A DNA stretch of 64,000 bases from Rufibacter tibetensis. Its GTDB lineage: Bacteria; Bacteroidota; Bacteroidia; Cytophagales; Hymenobacteraceae. Of the stretch, positions 49,673 to 59,159 are shown piece by piece (position 1 is the first letter of the stretch; each line of letters starts with the position of its first letter). The DNA lies in assembly GCF_001310085.1 (NCBI RefSeq), contig NZ_CP012643.1, positions 4,656,001-4,720,000 of the forward strand. Reading direction: 5' to 3'. Below the pieces are notes generated by a model that worked only from the letters and a program-made list of their open reading frames with translations, had not been told where the DNA came from and did not search any database. A program made the translations under genes and the position numbers.

Positions 49673-50098
49673 TAATAAATCAACTTAACAATTCTAATTT
49701 TTTTTACATTTACCTTATAAATCAAAATACAATAGTTATCTACCCATATACATGATAACTTAAAACAACATAAAAGGCAAAAATAATGTTATCAAAGTTA
49801 TATACAAACACCATTTATAAATCCCTTAATTTTATTAAGCACCCAGTGTCTATGAGTAAGTTCTAAGACTTTAGAACAAAATTATCTATTTTCAAAAAAA
49901 CAACTTTCAAAAGAAACCTCATTATAAATTATAGCAATGATAAAGTCATTCACTAAATCGATAACATTGGTGTTCTATTTATAATTACATATTGAATTTT
50001 AATGTTAAAAAATATAGTTTCACTTAGTCATTATCTCACTTGATTGATGAAACCATTCATCTGGTATTGAAAACAGTTTACTATTTTAAAATTTATAT
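49673..50098. other. 426 bp AT-rich spacer, no gene seen
   Basis: Strongly A/T-rich, ending 0-60 bp before the zinc-ribbon gene. I see no RNA gene or clear promoter box. Confidence 0.45.
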
Positions 50099-50434
50099 AT
50101 GGGTAACATCATCCAAGCTTCATGCACTTGCGGTCTTGAGTCAGAGCAAATCTTCCAAGGTATTGGGTTCCAGTACTATGAAACTAGAATCAGGCTTGAG
50201 CCAGCATACTGCGACCTCTGCGGCATTGTATCAGGAAAAGACATGGGCAAGAACTTTTGCAAGTGCCCGAAATGCCGAAAGAAGATGAAGTTCTACTATG
50301 AAGGATTGGAAGCTGATGATAATGAAGATTCAGACTTCCCGTCTTCAGAGTACTTGGAAAGCAAAGAGCATTGGCACTGCCCCAAATGCAAAGATGAAAA
50401 CCTAATTTTTGGTTCTATGGGTTGCTGGGATTGA
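50099..50434 (+). CDS. Zinc-ribbon protein
   Basis: 111 residues with three Cys pairs: CTCG near the start, CDLC (about 41), CKCPKC (about 59) and CPKC (about 98). These would form one or two zinc ribbons with an acidic linker between them (ADDNEDSDFPSSEYLES). Small zinc-ribbon proteins of this type often bind nucleic acids or larger complexes. Followed by the TAAC tandem repeat. Confidence 0.65.
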   Translation: MGNIIQASCTCGLESEQIFQGIGFQYYETRIRLEPAYCDLCGIVSGKDMGKNFCKCPKCRKKMKFYYEGLEADDNEDSDFPSSEYLESKEHWHCPKCKDENLIFGSMGCWD

Positions 50435-50435
50435 T

Positions 50436-50459
50436 TAACTAACTAACTAACTAACTAAC
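50436..50459. repeat. Tandem repeat (TAAC)6
   Basis: Six perfect TAAC units directly after the zinc-ribbon stop. Because TAAC repeats place TAA in every frame, the tract stops translation in all three frames before the next gene. It is also a simple-sequence tract liable to slip. Confidence 0.85.
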
Positions 50460-50490
50460 CTCCTTTGTATTCTACAAGGTTTGAAACCAT

Positions 50491-51768
50491 ATGATAAATG
50501 AGATACCACAAGAGTTAAGGGAAAGCAGTGGTGTGTACCAGATTGTGAACCTAATCAACGGGAAAATTTACATAGGCTCTACAAAGCTCTTCAAGGTCCG
50601 TTATCAGAAGCATAAATTTGAGCTATTAGCCAAAAAGCACCCCAACAAACACCTTCAGAACTCCTATATCAAATTCGGTGAAGAGAATTTCGTTTTCAGA
50701 GTTATTTATACTCATATGAGGACTTCTGAGGAAACAGATAAACAGTTTCTTGACAGGCTACTTAAAATAGAGAATGAGTTAATCCTTAAGAACAAGTCCA
50801 ATGTGAAAGAATTTGGTTATAACCTAAGAATAAGTGCCTACTCAAACAATGGTATAAGCCACTCAGAAGATGCATTGACAAGAGTCAAGGGGAAAAAGCT
50901 AAGCGTGGAAACCAGGCTAAAGATGTCAGTTGCAAGAACAGGCGAGAAGCACCATTCTCTTTCGATTAATGAAAAGATAGCCAAAGAAATCAGGTTACTC
51001 ATAAGCTTGGGGTATAGGAATCAGAACATTGCGAATCATTTTAACATCTCTAAATCAATCGTCAATGACATCAAGAACAATGGCTCCTGGAAGCACATCG
51101 TGATTGAGGAATCTGATTTGGAAAGTTATACCCCACCTTCGTTTAGCAGAAGCCCTTCAAGGCTTAACGCTGATGAAGTAATTGTTTTGAAGCTGCTTAT
51201 CGAACAAAATATAAGGCCAGTAATAATTGCTGAGTTCCTTGGAATCAAACCACGCACCATCTCTGACATCAAATGCAAAAAAACATATAGTCATATAAGC
51301 CTTTCCGAATCAGACAGAATGAAGTATGGCAAGTTGATAGACTTCCAAGAACTCAAAAGCATAGAACAAGATAGGGCTGATAAGAAAAGGGGAATCAGAA
51401 AGGCAGTCGCAAGAAAAGGTAGCTCAAACAACCAATCCAAGTTAAAGGAAGAGCAGGTTTTGGAGATTATGGCTCAAATTCTTGCAGGAAATACCTTAAC
51501 TGACATAGCCCAATCCTACGGAGTATCCATGCACAGTATATCAAAAATTAAGTCAGGTAACAACTGGGCGCATTTAACGGGTTTTGAAAAGCAGCGGAGT
51601 GGACCACTCAAAGGTGAAAACAATCCTAACTTTAAGCATTCAAAAGAAACAGTAAATAGAATCTTACAAATGGCAAAGAATGGGGATTCAACAAAAAGTA
51701 TTTGCGAGAGTCTTGGTTTAGAAAAAACGTTTGTGAATCGTGTGAAAGCGGGTAAAATCAAAAGATGA
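50491..51768 (+). CDS. GIY-YIG homing-endonuclease-like protein with NUMOD/HTH repeats
   Basis: 425 residues. GIY-YIG domain first (SGVYQIVNLINGKIYIGSTKLFKVRYQKHKFEL, residues 12-45). A NUMOD3-like motif follows (HSEDALTRVKGKKLSVETRLKMSVARTGEKHHSL, about 129-162), then at least three helix-turn-helix repeats (for example LGYRNQNIANHFNISKSIVNDIKNNGSW and NTLTDIAQSYGVSMHSISKIKSGNNW). The layout is that of Seg-like homing endonucleases. It heads a three-gene run with HNH and HIT genes. Confidence 0.85.
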   Translation: MINEIPQELRESSGVYQIVNLINGKIYIGSTKLFKVRYQKHKFELLAKKHPNKHLQNSYIKFGEENFVFRVIYTHMRTSEETDKQFLDRLLKIENELILKNKSNVKEFGYNLRISAYSNNGISHSEDALTRVKGKKLSVETRLKMSVARTGEKHHSLSINEKIAKEIRLLISLGYRNQNIANHFNISKSIVNDIKNNGSWKHIVIEESDLESYTPPSFSRSPSRLNADEVIVLKLLIEQNIRPVIIAEFLGIKPRTISDIKCKKTYSHISLSESDRMKYGKLIDFQELKSIEQDRADKKRGIRKAVARKGSSNNQSKLKEEQVLEIMAQILAGNTLTDIAQSYGVSMHSISKIKSGNNWAHLTGFEKQRSGPLKGENNPNFKHSKETVNRILQMAKNGDSTKSICESLGLEKTFVNRVKAGKIKR

Positions 51769-51801
51769 TATTTGCATGGTGTACTCTAATCTCTTTCACC
51801 G

Positions 51802-52821
51802 ATGGTAAAGTTCCAGGTAAATGACCCTTCCCTAGAATCTCAATGGAGAGCAATCATTCTGTTCGGGAAAAACTCCGCCACCTACAAGTTCGCATTCGCC
51901 AAGACCCTGCTCGGGTTAGCGGAAAATAGAATAACCCATGCTACGCTGACTGACCTTGCTGAGCCGTTTTCAAAGCACGTAGTGGAACATCTTAAGCTGA
52001 ACGACAAACAGGGCAATGCATCATCAAGCAAGTTCCTAGATACGTGTAGAGCCTTTATCTCGAAACAAATCACGAATGAAGAGCTACTTATTCAGACAGA
52101 GAAGCTCGGCTTTGTTAACGTGGTGGATGCTTTTCAGATAGTAAACAGAGACATAGTGCCTACACCTTTCTACCATAAGAACTACACCAACGGCAAGAAG
52201 GAGATTGTAATCACTGATAATTTTCTGAAACTAAAAGAATCCTTCCATTTCCAAAACTTTGGTCAAGAAACAGAGGCTCGCTGGAATCTTGTGGAGACCG
52301 CCTGGAACCTGAACATTAAACCAAACCTGCTGGAAGTACAGTATGACGAAGTAAAGGAACTGTTCTTCCTTGAAGACAAACTGATGCGCAGGGTTGACAT
52401 CACCTCTGTGCGGGATTCGCTCAACGGTTACCAGAAAGGCAAGTGCTTCTACAGCTTTCAGGACATTTCGGTCAACAGCCTCTCCCCTAACCTCTGCGAA
52501 GTAGACCATTTCCTGCCACACATGAACAAGCGGCACCACCTACCCTCCAATATAAACGGGGTATGGAACCTTGTCTTGGCAGATAAAGATATCAATAAGG
52601 AGAAGCTTGCCAGGGTGCCTGAGGTGAAGTACCTCCACCGACTTTACAACCGAAACGAGTTCTTCATAGAGAGCAAACATCCCCTTTCCGAGACCATCGT
52701 CAACCAAACGGGAGATACGCCTGAGAAACGCAGACGTTTCCTTGAGTACCACTACAACATAGCCTTGCAGAACTCCATCCATACCTGGAGACCATCCGTT
52801 GAACTCCCATCCACTTTCTGA
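51802..52821 (+). CDS. HNH endonuclease family protein
   Basis: 339 residues. The HNH core is CEVDHFLPHMNKRHHLPSNINGVWNLVLADKDINKEK (about 231-268) with the DH pair at 233-234 and the later N, preceded by a Cys site (GKCFYSFQ). The first 200 residues are unrecognised and mostly helical. It starts 33 bp after the GIY-YIG gene and ends 3 bp before the HIT gene, so the three share one transcript. Confidence 0.85.
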   Translation: MVKFQVNDPSLESQWRAIILFGKNSATYKFAFAKTLLGLAENRITHATLTDLAEPFSKHVVEHLKLNDKQGNASSSKFLDTCRAFISKQITNEELLIQTEKLGFVNVVDAFQIVNRDIVPTPFYHKNYTNGKKEIVITDNFLKLKESFHFQNFGQETEARWNLVETAWNLNIKPNLLEVQYDEVKELFFLEDKLMRRVDITSVRDSLNGYQKGKCFYSFQDISVNSLSPNLCEVDHFLPHMNKRHHLPSNINGVWNLVLADKDINKEKLARVPEVKYLHRLYNRNEFFIESKHPLSETIVNQTGDTPEKRRRFLEYHYNIALQNSIHTWRPSVELPSTF

Positions 52822-52824
52822 CCC

Positions 52825-53190
52825 ATGAGTGTTTTCTTACAGTTACCCAAAGACAGAATCATTTTCCAAGACGAGTTATTCTTCATAATCAGGGATAAGT
52901 ACCCAGTATCACCAGGTCACTCACTTATCATTTCAAACCAGCTAAGGGCAGACTATTTCGATTTAACGAATGATGAAAAGTTTCATCTACCTAAGGTAAT
53001 TGAAAAATGCAAGCAGTTTATAGAGCAGGATTTCACACCAGATGGATACAACATCGGCATGAACTGCGGAGAGGTTGCTGGGCAGACGGTGATGCATTTC
53101 CATTGCCACCTTATACCAAGGTTTAAAGGTGACATGGCGGACCCAAGGGGTGGCGTTCGTCATTCAGTGGAAGGAAAAGGATACTATTAA
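52825..53190 (+). CDS. HIT-family hydrolase
   Basis: 121 residues, full length for the family. The histidine triad reads HFHCHLIPR (His91, 93, 95), preceded by GYNIGMNCGEVAGQTVMH. HIT proteins cleave nucleotide phosphoramidates, Ap4A or similar small nucleotides. Coupled to an HNH nuclease, it may process a nucleotide signal or a cleavage product; this is inference from position only. Confidence 0.9.
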   Translation: MSVFLQLPKDRIIFQDELFFIIRDKYPVSPGHSLIISNQLRADYFDLTNDEKFHLPKVIEKCKQFIEQDFTPDGYNIGMNCGEVAGQTVMHFHCHLIPRFKGDMADPRGGVRHSVEGKGYY

Positions 53191-53245
53191 GTAATCGCAT
53201 AAGTTTACTAGCGAACCTTATAGCACGAAAGAATGAACGTAAAAT

Positions 53246-53602
53246 CTATTTGATGATTTTAATCCCTGCTCCTACCACTACCCTGTTTAGGGTTGCTAGG
53301 AATTCCTCAAACTGCTCAGGAAATGAATTAGAGCCATAAGAATTGATTCTGATGCCTTTTCCTTTGCATTTCAACTCCCATTGGGTACCATCACACACAA
53401 AGATGTTGTCATATCTCTTTTCCCAACGGCTGTTTCTAAGGAAATCAGTTAGTTGTTCCCAATCTTTGCTACCATACAAGCTGATTAACTTACAATTGTC
53501 AGAAGGTAATCCTTGGTATTCTGAACAGTGCAACATAGAACATACAAGTTTCAGTCTGAATTCATCTCTTCCGTAGCCACCGAGGTAGAAGTCAAAAGTC
53601 AT
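53246..53602 (-). CDS. Hypothetical protein
   Basis: 118 residues: YLGGYGRDEFRLKLVCSMLHCSEYQGLPSDNCKLISLYGSKDWEQLTDFL then a strand-turn-strand part. Soluble, three cysteines in the first half. Convergent with the HIT gene, 55 bp between stops. No family recognised. Confidence 0.6.
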   Translation of the reverse strand: MTFDFYLGGYGRDEFRLKLVCSMLHCSEYQGLPSDNCKLISLYGSKDWEQLTDFLRNSRWEKRYDNIFVCDGTQWELKCKGKGIRINSYGSNSFPEQFEEFLATLNRVVVGAGIKIIK

Positions 53603-54028
53603 AAGTGTTAAAAATGCAAGAATTTATTTGGCTCCTATTTACAAATTTGACCGTATATTAACATGATTCTAACGGCAGTATCTGTTACGAAACCTGTTAC
53701 AAAACCACATAACTTACTGATTATAAATATGTATCACTTTCTGCATCGGAAAGTAAAATATAATCTTATTTAATAGGATAGATTAAAATAAAAAGTTTAA
53801 ACAAAAGAGAACCTATGTCTTATTGAGATAATAAGTTACAGGTTACCTTTTGTTTAGACTTGTTTGATAGTTCAATATATCCCTACAAACTTTAAATCCT
53901 ACAACATATTTGATTGGTACAGTCTTGAGGTACTATCAAAAGTTAACCCTGTACTATGTACGTTGGTTTAACCCAAAATAAATTAAGGGCACATAAGCTC
54001 AATTCGTTCCTTCTACATCAATCTACAG
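53603..54028. other. 426 bp AT-rich spacer, no gene seen
   Basis: Contains the near-repeat GTTACGAAACCTGTTACAAAACC and other A/T-rich stretches. No tRNA cloverleaf or ORF of coding character was found by eye. Confidence 0.45.
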
Positions 54029-54178
54029 TTATTCCTTCCTGTCAACCTCATCTTCATTCCTTGCTCCATTGCGCTTAGCATTTCTTTCTGCCGCTTTAAG
54101 GCGCTCCTCATTTACTTTTCTTTCTTTAAATTCTTTCTGGCGTTGCTTCCTTTGCTGGTCTTCGGATCTGGTACCCAT
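54029..54178 (-). CDS. Small charged protein (49 residues)
   Basis: An ATG at 54178 opens MGTRSEDQQRKQRQKEFKER, continuing KVNEERLKAAERNAKRNG to a TAA at 54029. Almost a single highly charged helix, of the kind seen in small nucleic-acid- or ribosome-associated proteins. Short but with clean coding composition in otherwise non-coding DNA. Confidence 0.5.
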   Translation of the reverse strand: MGTRSEDQQRKQRQKEFKERKVNEERLKAAERNAKRNGARNEDEVDRKE

Positions 54179-54767
54179 CTTTTAGTTTTTTTGTAGAATC
54201 AGATAAGAAAAAGTTTAACTAATATACTTACTCCTTTTTACTACATGAGAATAACCACTCATAAAAAAGCAAATAGAAAATTGACCCTTTGTCTTCTGAG
54301 TGGCTGAGGGGAACGAATATTCTTGAAGTAGTTCCTTAAAATACTTTGTTTTAGTTTTCTCCTACAACATTTGAACTAAATAATGTATGGCCCAATTGCC
54401 CATAGATATCATGCAAATTTTAGATTAAACTTTTTTCCCCAAGCCGTTTACTTCTATCTATTTACTACTTGAAGACTTTGAAGATAAACTATTTTAAATA
54501 CAGCTAACTAAAAAATTAAAAACAAACCCAAAGCTTTTAATCAGCCTCTAAAACTGTTTTATCATGCAGAAGTAGTCCACAGCTCTGTCACTTTCTAACT
54601 TCCTTCTATTCAGGTGTTCTTACTAACCTGTGTTACAATGTTGTCAAAGTAGCTTATTAAAAGACCTTGTAATTTATAATCCTACATAAAATTTATATTA
54701 TTTATTTGCCTTTTCTTTTTTTTTAAGGATAAATATTATTAAAATTGTTCAAAATAAAATTAATATT
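54179..54767. other. 589 bp AT-rich spacer, no gene seen
   Basis: Long A/T-rich stretch between the small charged gene and the 54768 gene. No repeat, RNA gene or credible ORF recognised; it probably carries the promoters of both flanking genes. Confidence 0.45.
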
Positions 54768-55193
54768 ATGAAAGATTCAATTATAATAGGACAATACTTA
54801 AGACTACAACAAGGCCTAAAGTTGGATGAGCTTCAGAGAATGGTTAAAAACCAGAACCTTCTAAAATTAGTAAAGAACGAAGTAATTGAACCAGGAGAGT
54901 ACATTTCTACTACTTCCTTTGTGGAGGAAACTTCTTTCTATGGCCAATATCTCGCGAACCTGATTTTTGTAGGGTTTGACAAAGACAGTTTTTACTTTAT
55001 TGATGTGGATGGCTACCTCATCAAGAGTGATTACGTGGTTACTACCATCAACTCTGAATCTACCATTGTGTTAACCAGCACCAGTGTTCACTCATCTGAA
55101 GATGCCGCAGATGCGCTTCAGTTAAACTTAGCTACCAACATTAATAGTTTAATCAGAAGAAATATTTCAACGAAGCAATTGGCTGTTGTATAA
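54768..55193 (+). CDS. Hypothetical protein
   Basis: 141 residues, soluble: DSIIIGQYLRLQQGLKLDELQRMV, then strands LIFVGFDKDSFYFIDVDGYLIKSDYVV and a Ser/Thr-rich segment (VLTSTSVHSSEDAADALQLNLATNINSLI). No family recognised. Ends with the terminator at 55232, which closes the accessory island on its right side. Confidence 0.6.
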   Translation: MKDSIIIGQYLRLQQGLKLDELQRMVKNQNLLKLVKNEVIEPGEYISTTSFVEETSFYGQYLANLIFVGFDKDSFYFIDVDGYLIKSDYVVTTINSESTIVLTSTSVHSSEDAADALQLNLATNINSLIRRNISTKQLAVV

Positions 55194-55231
55194 CTTCCTT
55201 CTATGCTTTAATATAAATGTAAAATGTAAAA

Positions 55232-55256
55232 GAAAGCCTCTTCAGGGGCTTTTTTG
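55232..55256 (+). terminator. Rho-independent terminator
   Basis: AAGCC ... GGCTT hairpin followed by TTTTTTG, 40 bp after the 54768 gene's stop. Confidence 0.65.
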
Positions 55257-55429
55257 TTGATTGGAAGTTTCTTCACCATAGAAGTTTATAAAAATTCATC
55301 ACTTAGGAGAAGCATTACCCTATGAGCCATCTTGAGCAAAAAACTTTATCTTAGACCTTGGTTGAGTCTTAACTTCATCGTTACATAATTTTGTCGGCTA
55401 CCCAATTGCACCCAAAAAATCAAGATAAA

Positions 55430-56671
55430 ATGAGTTACAATTCAGTACAACAACTACGTACAGACTTTCCGGCGTTAAGAGAAACAGAACAAAGAAAACC
55501 ATTCATTTTTTTTGACGGCCCAGGCGGGACACAGATGGCGCAACAGGCAATAGATGGCATGCTGACCTATATTACTGAAGGCATGGCGAATCTACATGGC
55601 GCTTTTGGGACAAGTGTCAAAACCGATGCTTTGTTGGAAGACGGGAGAAAAGCAGTGGCTGACCTGTTGAACTGCTCACCCAGAGAAGTAGCTTTTGGAC
55701 AGAACATGACTTCGTTGGCTTTTTCCATTGCCCGTAGCTTAGGTTCTTTTATATCTGCACAGGACGAGATTGTAGTCACTGAGTTGGACCACCGCGCAAA
55801 CGTGGACCCCTGGGTGACCCTAGCCAGGGATAAAGGTGCCACTGTTAAGTACATCCCCGTAAACCCCTCAACCTACTCCCTTGAATTGGAGCACCTGCCT
55901 GAGATTTTCACGGAGAAAACCAAATTGGTGGCGGTGGGCCTTTCCTCTAATGTTACCGGCACGGTCACCAACATTGCCAAAATTATTTCGCGGGCGAAAG
56001 AAGTGAATGCTTTGGTGGTCATTGATGCGGTGCACGCGGTTCCGCACCTTCCCATCGACTTTAAACAACTGGGTTGTGATGTGCTCCTTTGTTCCGCTTA
56101 TAAGTTTTTCGGACCTCATATAGGAATTTCCGCAATCGCCTCTTCCCTGTTTGAGAAATTGCCGGTGTACAAGTTGGCTCCTGCTCCACAGGAAATACCT
56201 GACAAACTAGAAACTGGAACACAAAACCATGAAGCCATTGCAGGGTTGATCGGAGCCATCTCCTTCATAGAACAATTGGGGGAAGGTACTACCAGAAGAG
56301 AACGGCTTACGTCTGGGATGGAACGCATCGCGGCCCATGAGCAGGAGTTGACCAACCGGGTAGAACAGTTCCTGATGAGTATTACAGAGGTGAAGCTGTA
56401 CCGCGCACCGGCAGACACTCCTAAAACGCCCACCTTTGCCTTCACGCTTGAGAACACAAATGCCCGCGAAGTTACCCAATGGTTTGCGGAGAACTACAAC
56501 ATGTGCATTGCAGACGGGCACTTCTACGCTTCCACCATGGCAGAAAAGTTGGGGGTGAATCCAATGGGTGGCTGGATTAGAATTGGTTTAGCTCCTTACA
56601 ACACCCTTGAGGAAGTAGAGTTGTTTGAGAGAGGCTTACAGGAATTCATCTCTACAAAACTTAGAAAATAG
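55430..56671 (+). CDS. Cysteine-desulfurase-like class V aminotransferase
   Basis: 413 residues from the ATG at 55430 (MSYNSVQQLRTDFPAL); a TTG start 13 codons upstream is less likely. Fold-type I PLP enzyme: DGPGGTQM at the N-terminus, TELDHRANVDPW, VIDAVHAVPHLPIDFKQLGCDVLLCSAYKFFGPHIG with the Asp and the PLP Lys, then NPMGGWIRIGLAPYNTLEEVE. This matches the SufS-like family of cysteine desulfurase homologs lacking a clear role in Fe-S assembly. Typical core-genome gene for Bacteroidota. Confidence 0.88.
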   Translation: MSYNSVQQLRTDFPALRETEQRKPFIFFDGPGGTQMAQQAIDGMLTYITEGMANLHGAFGTSVKTDALLEDGRKAVADLLNCSPREVAFGQNMTSLAFSIARSLGSFISAQDEIVVTELDHRANVDPWVTLARDKGATVKYIPVNPSTYSLELEHLPEIFTEKTKLVAVGLSSNVTGTVTNIAKIISRAKEVNALVVIDAVHAVPHLPIDFKQLGCDVLLCSAYKFFGPHIGISAIASSLFEKLPVYKLAPAPQEIPDKLETGTQNHEAIAGLIGAISFIEQLGEGTTRRERLTSGMERIAAHEQELTNRVEQFLMSITEVKLYRAPADTPKTPTFAFTLENTNAREVTQWFAENYNMCIADGHFYASTMAEKLGVNPMGGWIRIGLAPYNTLEEVELFERGLQEFISTKLRK

Positions 56672-56787
56672 CTGACCTAAAAGCTCCATGTACTAAACTG
56701 ACACTAATTTCTGCTGCGGTTCAACTATAATCTTCTGCGCTTCAGGGCTACTTTCTGTAATTTGCACCGGAAACAAGGTGTAAAGAA

Positions 56788-57543
56788 GTGCTGGAAATAA
56801 TATTTGAAGACGCGCAGTATGTGGCCATCAACAAACCAAACGGCTTGCTGGTGCACCGCACGCGCATTGCGGAAGAGAAAAAAGAGTTTGCCTTGCAGAT
56901 TCTCCGGGACCAGTTGGGGATCAAACTTCACCCCTTGCACCGCCTGGACCGGGGAACTTCAGGCGTACTGCTGTTCGGGAAATCGCCGGAAGCAACTGCA
57001 CCAGTGGTAAAAGCCTTTGCTGAGCGGCAGCCCGATAAAACCTACTTCGCCATTGTGCGGGGCTACGCACCGGAGGAAGGCACCATAGACAATCCCATCA
57101 GGCCAGACAAAGACCACCAACACAAAGAGGCGCAGGATGCCATCACGCACTTCAGCCGTCTTGCCACGGTGGAGCTACCAATTCCGGTGGGGAGGTACCA
57201 AACCGCACGGTACAGCTTAGTGAAAATCAAACCTGAGACTGGCCGAATGCACCAGATCAGGAAGCATTTTGCACACCTTCGGCATTACATCATCGGTGAT
57301 AAAAAGCACGGCGACTGGCGTCACAACCTTATGTTTCTGGGGACGCTTGGCTCGCCCAGCATGTTGCTGCATGCGGCTTCTTTGAAGTTTGAGCACCCTT
57401 TTACCAGAGAGACCGTAGAAATCAAAGCGCAGCTCCCTGAAAACACGAGGCGCCTTTGTGAGCAGTTTGGTTGGCAAAACATATTAGCAGCACAAGAGGC
57501 CCTTCCTCAACCAATACCTTCCGTCACAAGCTCTTCTTTGTAG
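56788..57543 (+). CDS. truC: RluA-family pseudouridine synthase, TruC-like
   Basis: 251 residues from a GTG start. HRLDRGTSGVLLFGKS (about 52-67) holds the catalytic Asp in the HRLDxxTSG motif, and AINKPNGLLVHRTRIAEEKKEFALQ and GRMHQIRKHFAHLRH complete the family pattern. Single-domain and short, like TruC, which makes pseudouridine 65 in certain tRNAs. The exact target cannot be proved by sequence alone. Confidence 0.82.
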   Translation: MLEIIFEDAQYVAINKPNGLLVHRTRIAEEKKEFALQILRDQLGIKLHPLHRLDRGTSGVLLFGKSPEATAPVVKAFAERQPDKTYFAIVRGYAPEEGTIDNPIRPDKDHQHKEAQDAITHFSRLATVELPIPVGRYQTARYSLVKIKPETGRMHQIRKHFAHLRHYIIGDKKHGDWRHNLMFLGTLGSPSMLLHAASLKFEHPFTRETVEIKAQLPENTRRLCEQFGWQNILAAQEALPQPIPSVTSSSL

Positions 57544-57604
57544 TAGAGAAGTATTCATCCTATAACTTTTAGAAGTTTTTTTGACAAAAGAAGAGTAAAA
57601 ACGG

Positions 57605-58639
57605 TCACACCTTTACCACCACCTTGCCCACGGTTTTCCCTCTTTGAAACAGGTGAATGGCTGCGTGCATTTCGTCAAAAGGATAGACATGCCCAATGTG
57701 CTGCGGTTCTAACTGGAGAACTTGTAGCTCCTGGAGCAACTGGTGCATCATATCGGTTTGCTCGTACAGGTAGATGAGGTTGAAGCCCATTAGAGACTTG
57801 TTTTCAGTAGGCAACCGTAAAGGATCTATTTTGGGCCGCTGTAGAAATTTCCAAAATAGTTTTGGGTAATTGGGTTTGGGGCTATGGCTGGAGAAACTGG
57901 CGTTGCCGTACACCACCATCCGGCCCATAGGAGCCATTATTTTCCACCCTTGCGCCAGTACTTTTCCGCCAATGCATTCCATGATCAACTGCAGCGGACG
58001 GTTACCTAAGGCATTCTTCAGCTTTTGGGGAAAGTCATTGCCCCGAAGAATGACGGCATCATAAGCTTCTTCCTTCAGGAGGAAATCAACTTTGCTGGCC
58101 TGGCCCACAGTGCCGATGGTGTATGCCTCGTACTTCTTACAAATTCTGTTCGCCAAAATCCCTACGCCCCCGGCAGCACTATGTATGAGCACGTTCATTC
58201 CCTTCTGCAGATTCCCCAGTAGGGTAAGCGCGTAATAAGCAGTTAATCCTTGCACCAGAAACCCAGCCCCTTCTTCAAAACTCCAGGCATCGGGCAAGGT
58301 AATCACGTACCTACGGCTGATGTTGATGTGCGACACATACCCCCCGAACTTCGTCACGCCCATAACCCTGTCTCCTACATTCCACTCCTGCACCGCATCT
58401 CCAACTGCTATGATTTCCCCAGAAAACTCAAGACCGGGAATGAAAGAACCTTTGGGCGTGGCGCTGTAGAGTCCCTGCATGGCAAAGACATCAGCGAAGT
58501 TCAGGCCTATGGCTTTTACCTGAACACAGACTTCTTCCTCTCCAGGCGGCTGTAATTCTTCCTTCTGCAGGGTAAGGTTGTTGATGGAACCTGCTTTGGG
58601 CATGCGGTACACGAGGCGTTCAATCTTATGGTCAGCCAT
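57605..58639 (-). CDS. Zinc-independent MDR oxidoreductase (quinone-oxidoreductase-like)
   Basis: 344 residues. N-terminal GroES-like domain with GLNFADVFAMQGLYSATPKGSFIPGLEFSGEI, then a Rossmann domain with HSAAGGVGILANRICKKY (NADPH-binding AAGGVG). It lacks the zinc cysteines of alcohol dehydrogenases and resembles VAT-1/QOR-type enones or quinone reductases. Cytosolic. Convergent with the pseudouridine synthase. Confidence 0.85.
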   Translation of the reverse strand: MADHKIERLVYRMPKAGSINNLTLQKEELQPPGEEEVCVQVKAIGLNFADVFAMQGLYSATPKGSFIPGLEFSGEIIAVGDAVQEWNVGDRVMGVTKFGGYVSHINISRRYVITLPDAWSFEEGAGFLVQGLTAYYALTLLGNLQKGMNVLIHSAAGGVGILANRICKKYEAYTIGTVGQASKVDFLLKEEAYDAVILRGNDFPQKLKNALGNRPLQLIMECIGGKVLAQGWKIMAPMGRMVVYGNASFSSHSPKPNYPKLFWKFLQRPKIDPLRLPTENKSLMGFNLIYLYEQTDMMHQLLQELQVLQLEPQHIGHVYPFDEMHAAIHLFQRGKTVGKVVVKV

Positions 58640-58783
58640 CTTATGATTTGGGGCTAGTTTCTACAATCATTAGCAAAACGGTACTATACAGGATAGGTTA
58701 GAAGATTTTGTAAACGGTTATATTATAAGGGAACTTCGATGACTGATGTGAAATGAAGTATAAAAATTGTATTCAGCCAATTA

Positions 58784-58996
58784 AGCGAAGATTCTCCCTT
58801 TGAGAGGAGATAAAGAGGGGTGTTAACACAGGAGAGCAGGCATTCCAGAACTTATTTCAACAGCAATGCCCCTTGAATAAAGTAACAAAACATAATAATA
58901 AAGGCGTAGACCAGCAGATGGAAACACCCCTCTTCAGAGCTGTGCTCGCTGCCTCAAACTCACGTTTGGGCAATCCTCAAGGGGAGAATCTTCGCT
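58784..58996. repeat. MITE-like element
   Basis: 213 bp bounded by 21-bp inverted repeats, AGCGAAGATTCTCCCTTTGAG and its complement with one mismatch. A second inner pair, GAGGGGTGTT (about 58813) and AACACCCCTC (about 58923), makes the whole nearly a hairpin. No coding capacity. It lies in a 520-bp spacer with no other feature. Likely a non-autonomous miniature transposon. Confidence 0.65.
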
Positions 58997-59077
58997 GATA
59001 AATGCCCCGTTGTTCTTTAGGAACCTAAGTACCCAAAATGGCTATATACAAGCTCATCTTTTATACAGAGGTCTACA

Positions 59078-59134
59078 TAAAAAATCTCCCGTTTTACCCC
59101 CTCTTTTTGCAATAAGAGGAGTAAAACGGGAGAT
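59078..59134 (-). terminator. Rho-independent terminator
   Basis: ATCTCCCGTTTTAC pairs exactly with GTAAAACGGGAGAT, with an inner CCTCTT / AAGAGG pair. On the minus strand a run of six T follows, about 30 bp after the stop of the 59160 gene. Confidence 0.85.
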
Positions 59135-59159
59135 AAACTTAAAGTTAGAATACCAGTGC

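Noticed and set aside
53603-54767. tRNA or attachment site at the right island border
   Set aside because: No cloverleaf-forming sequence or direct repeat matching the left border was found by eye.
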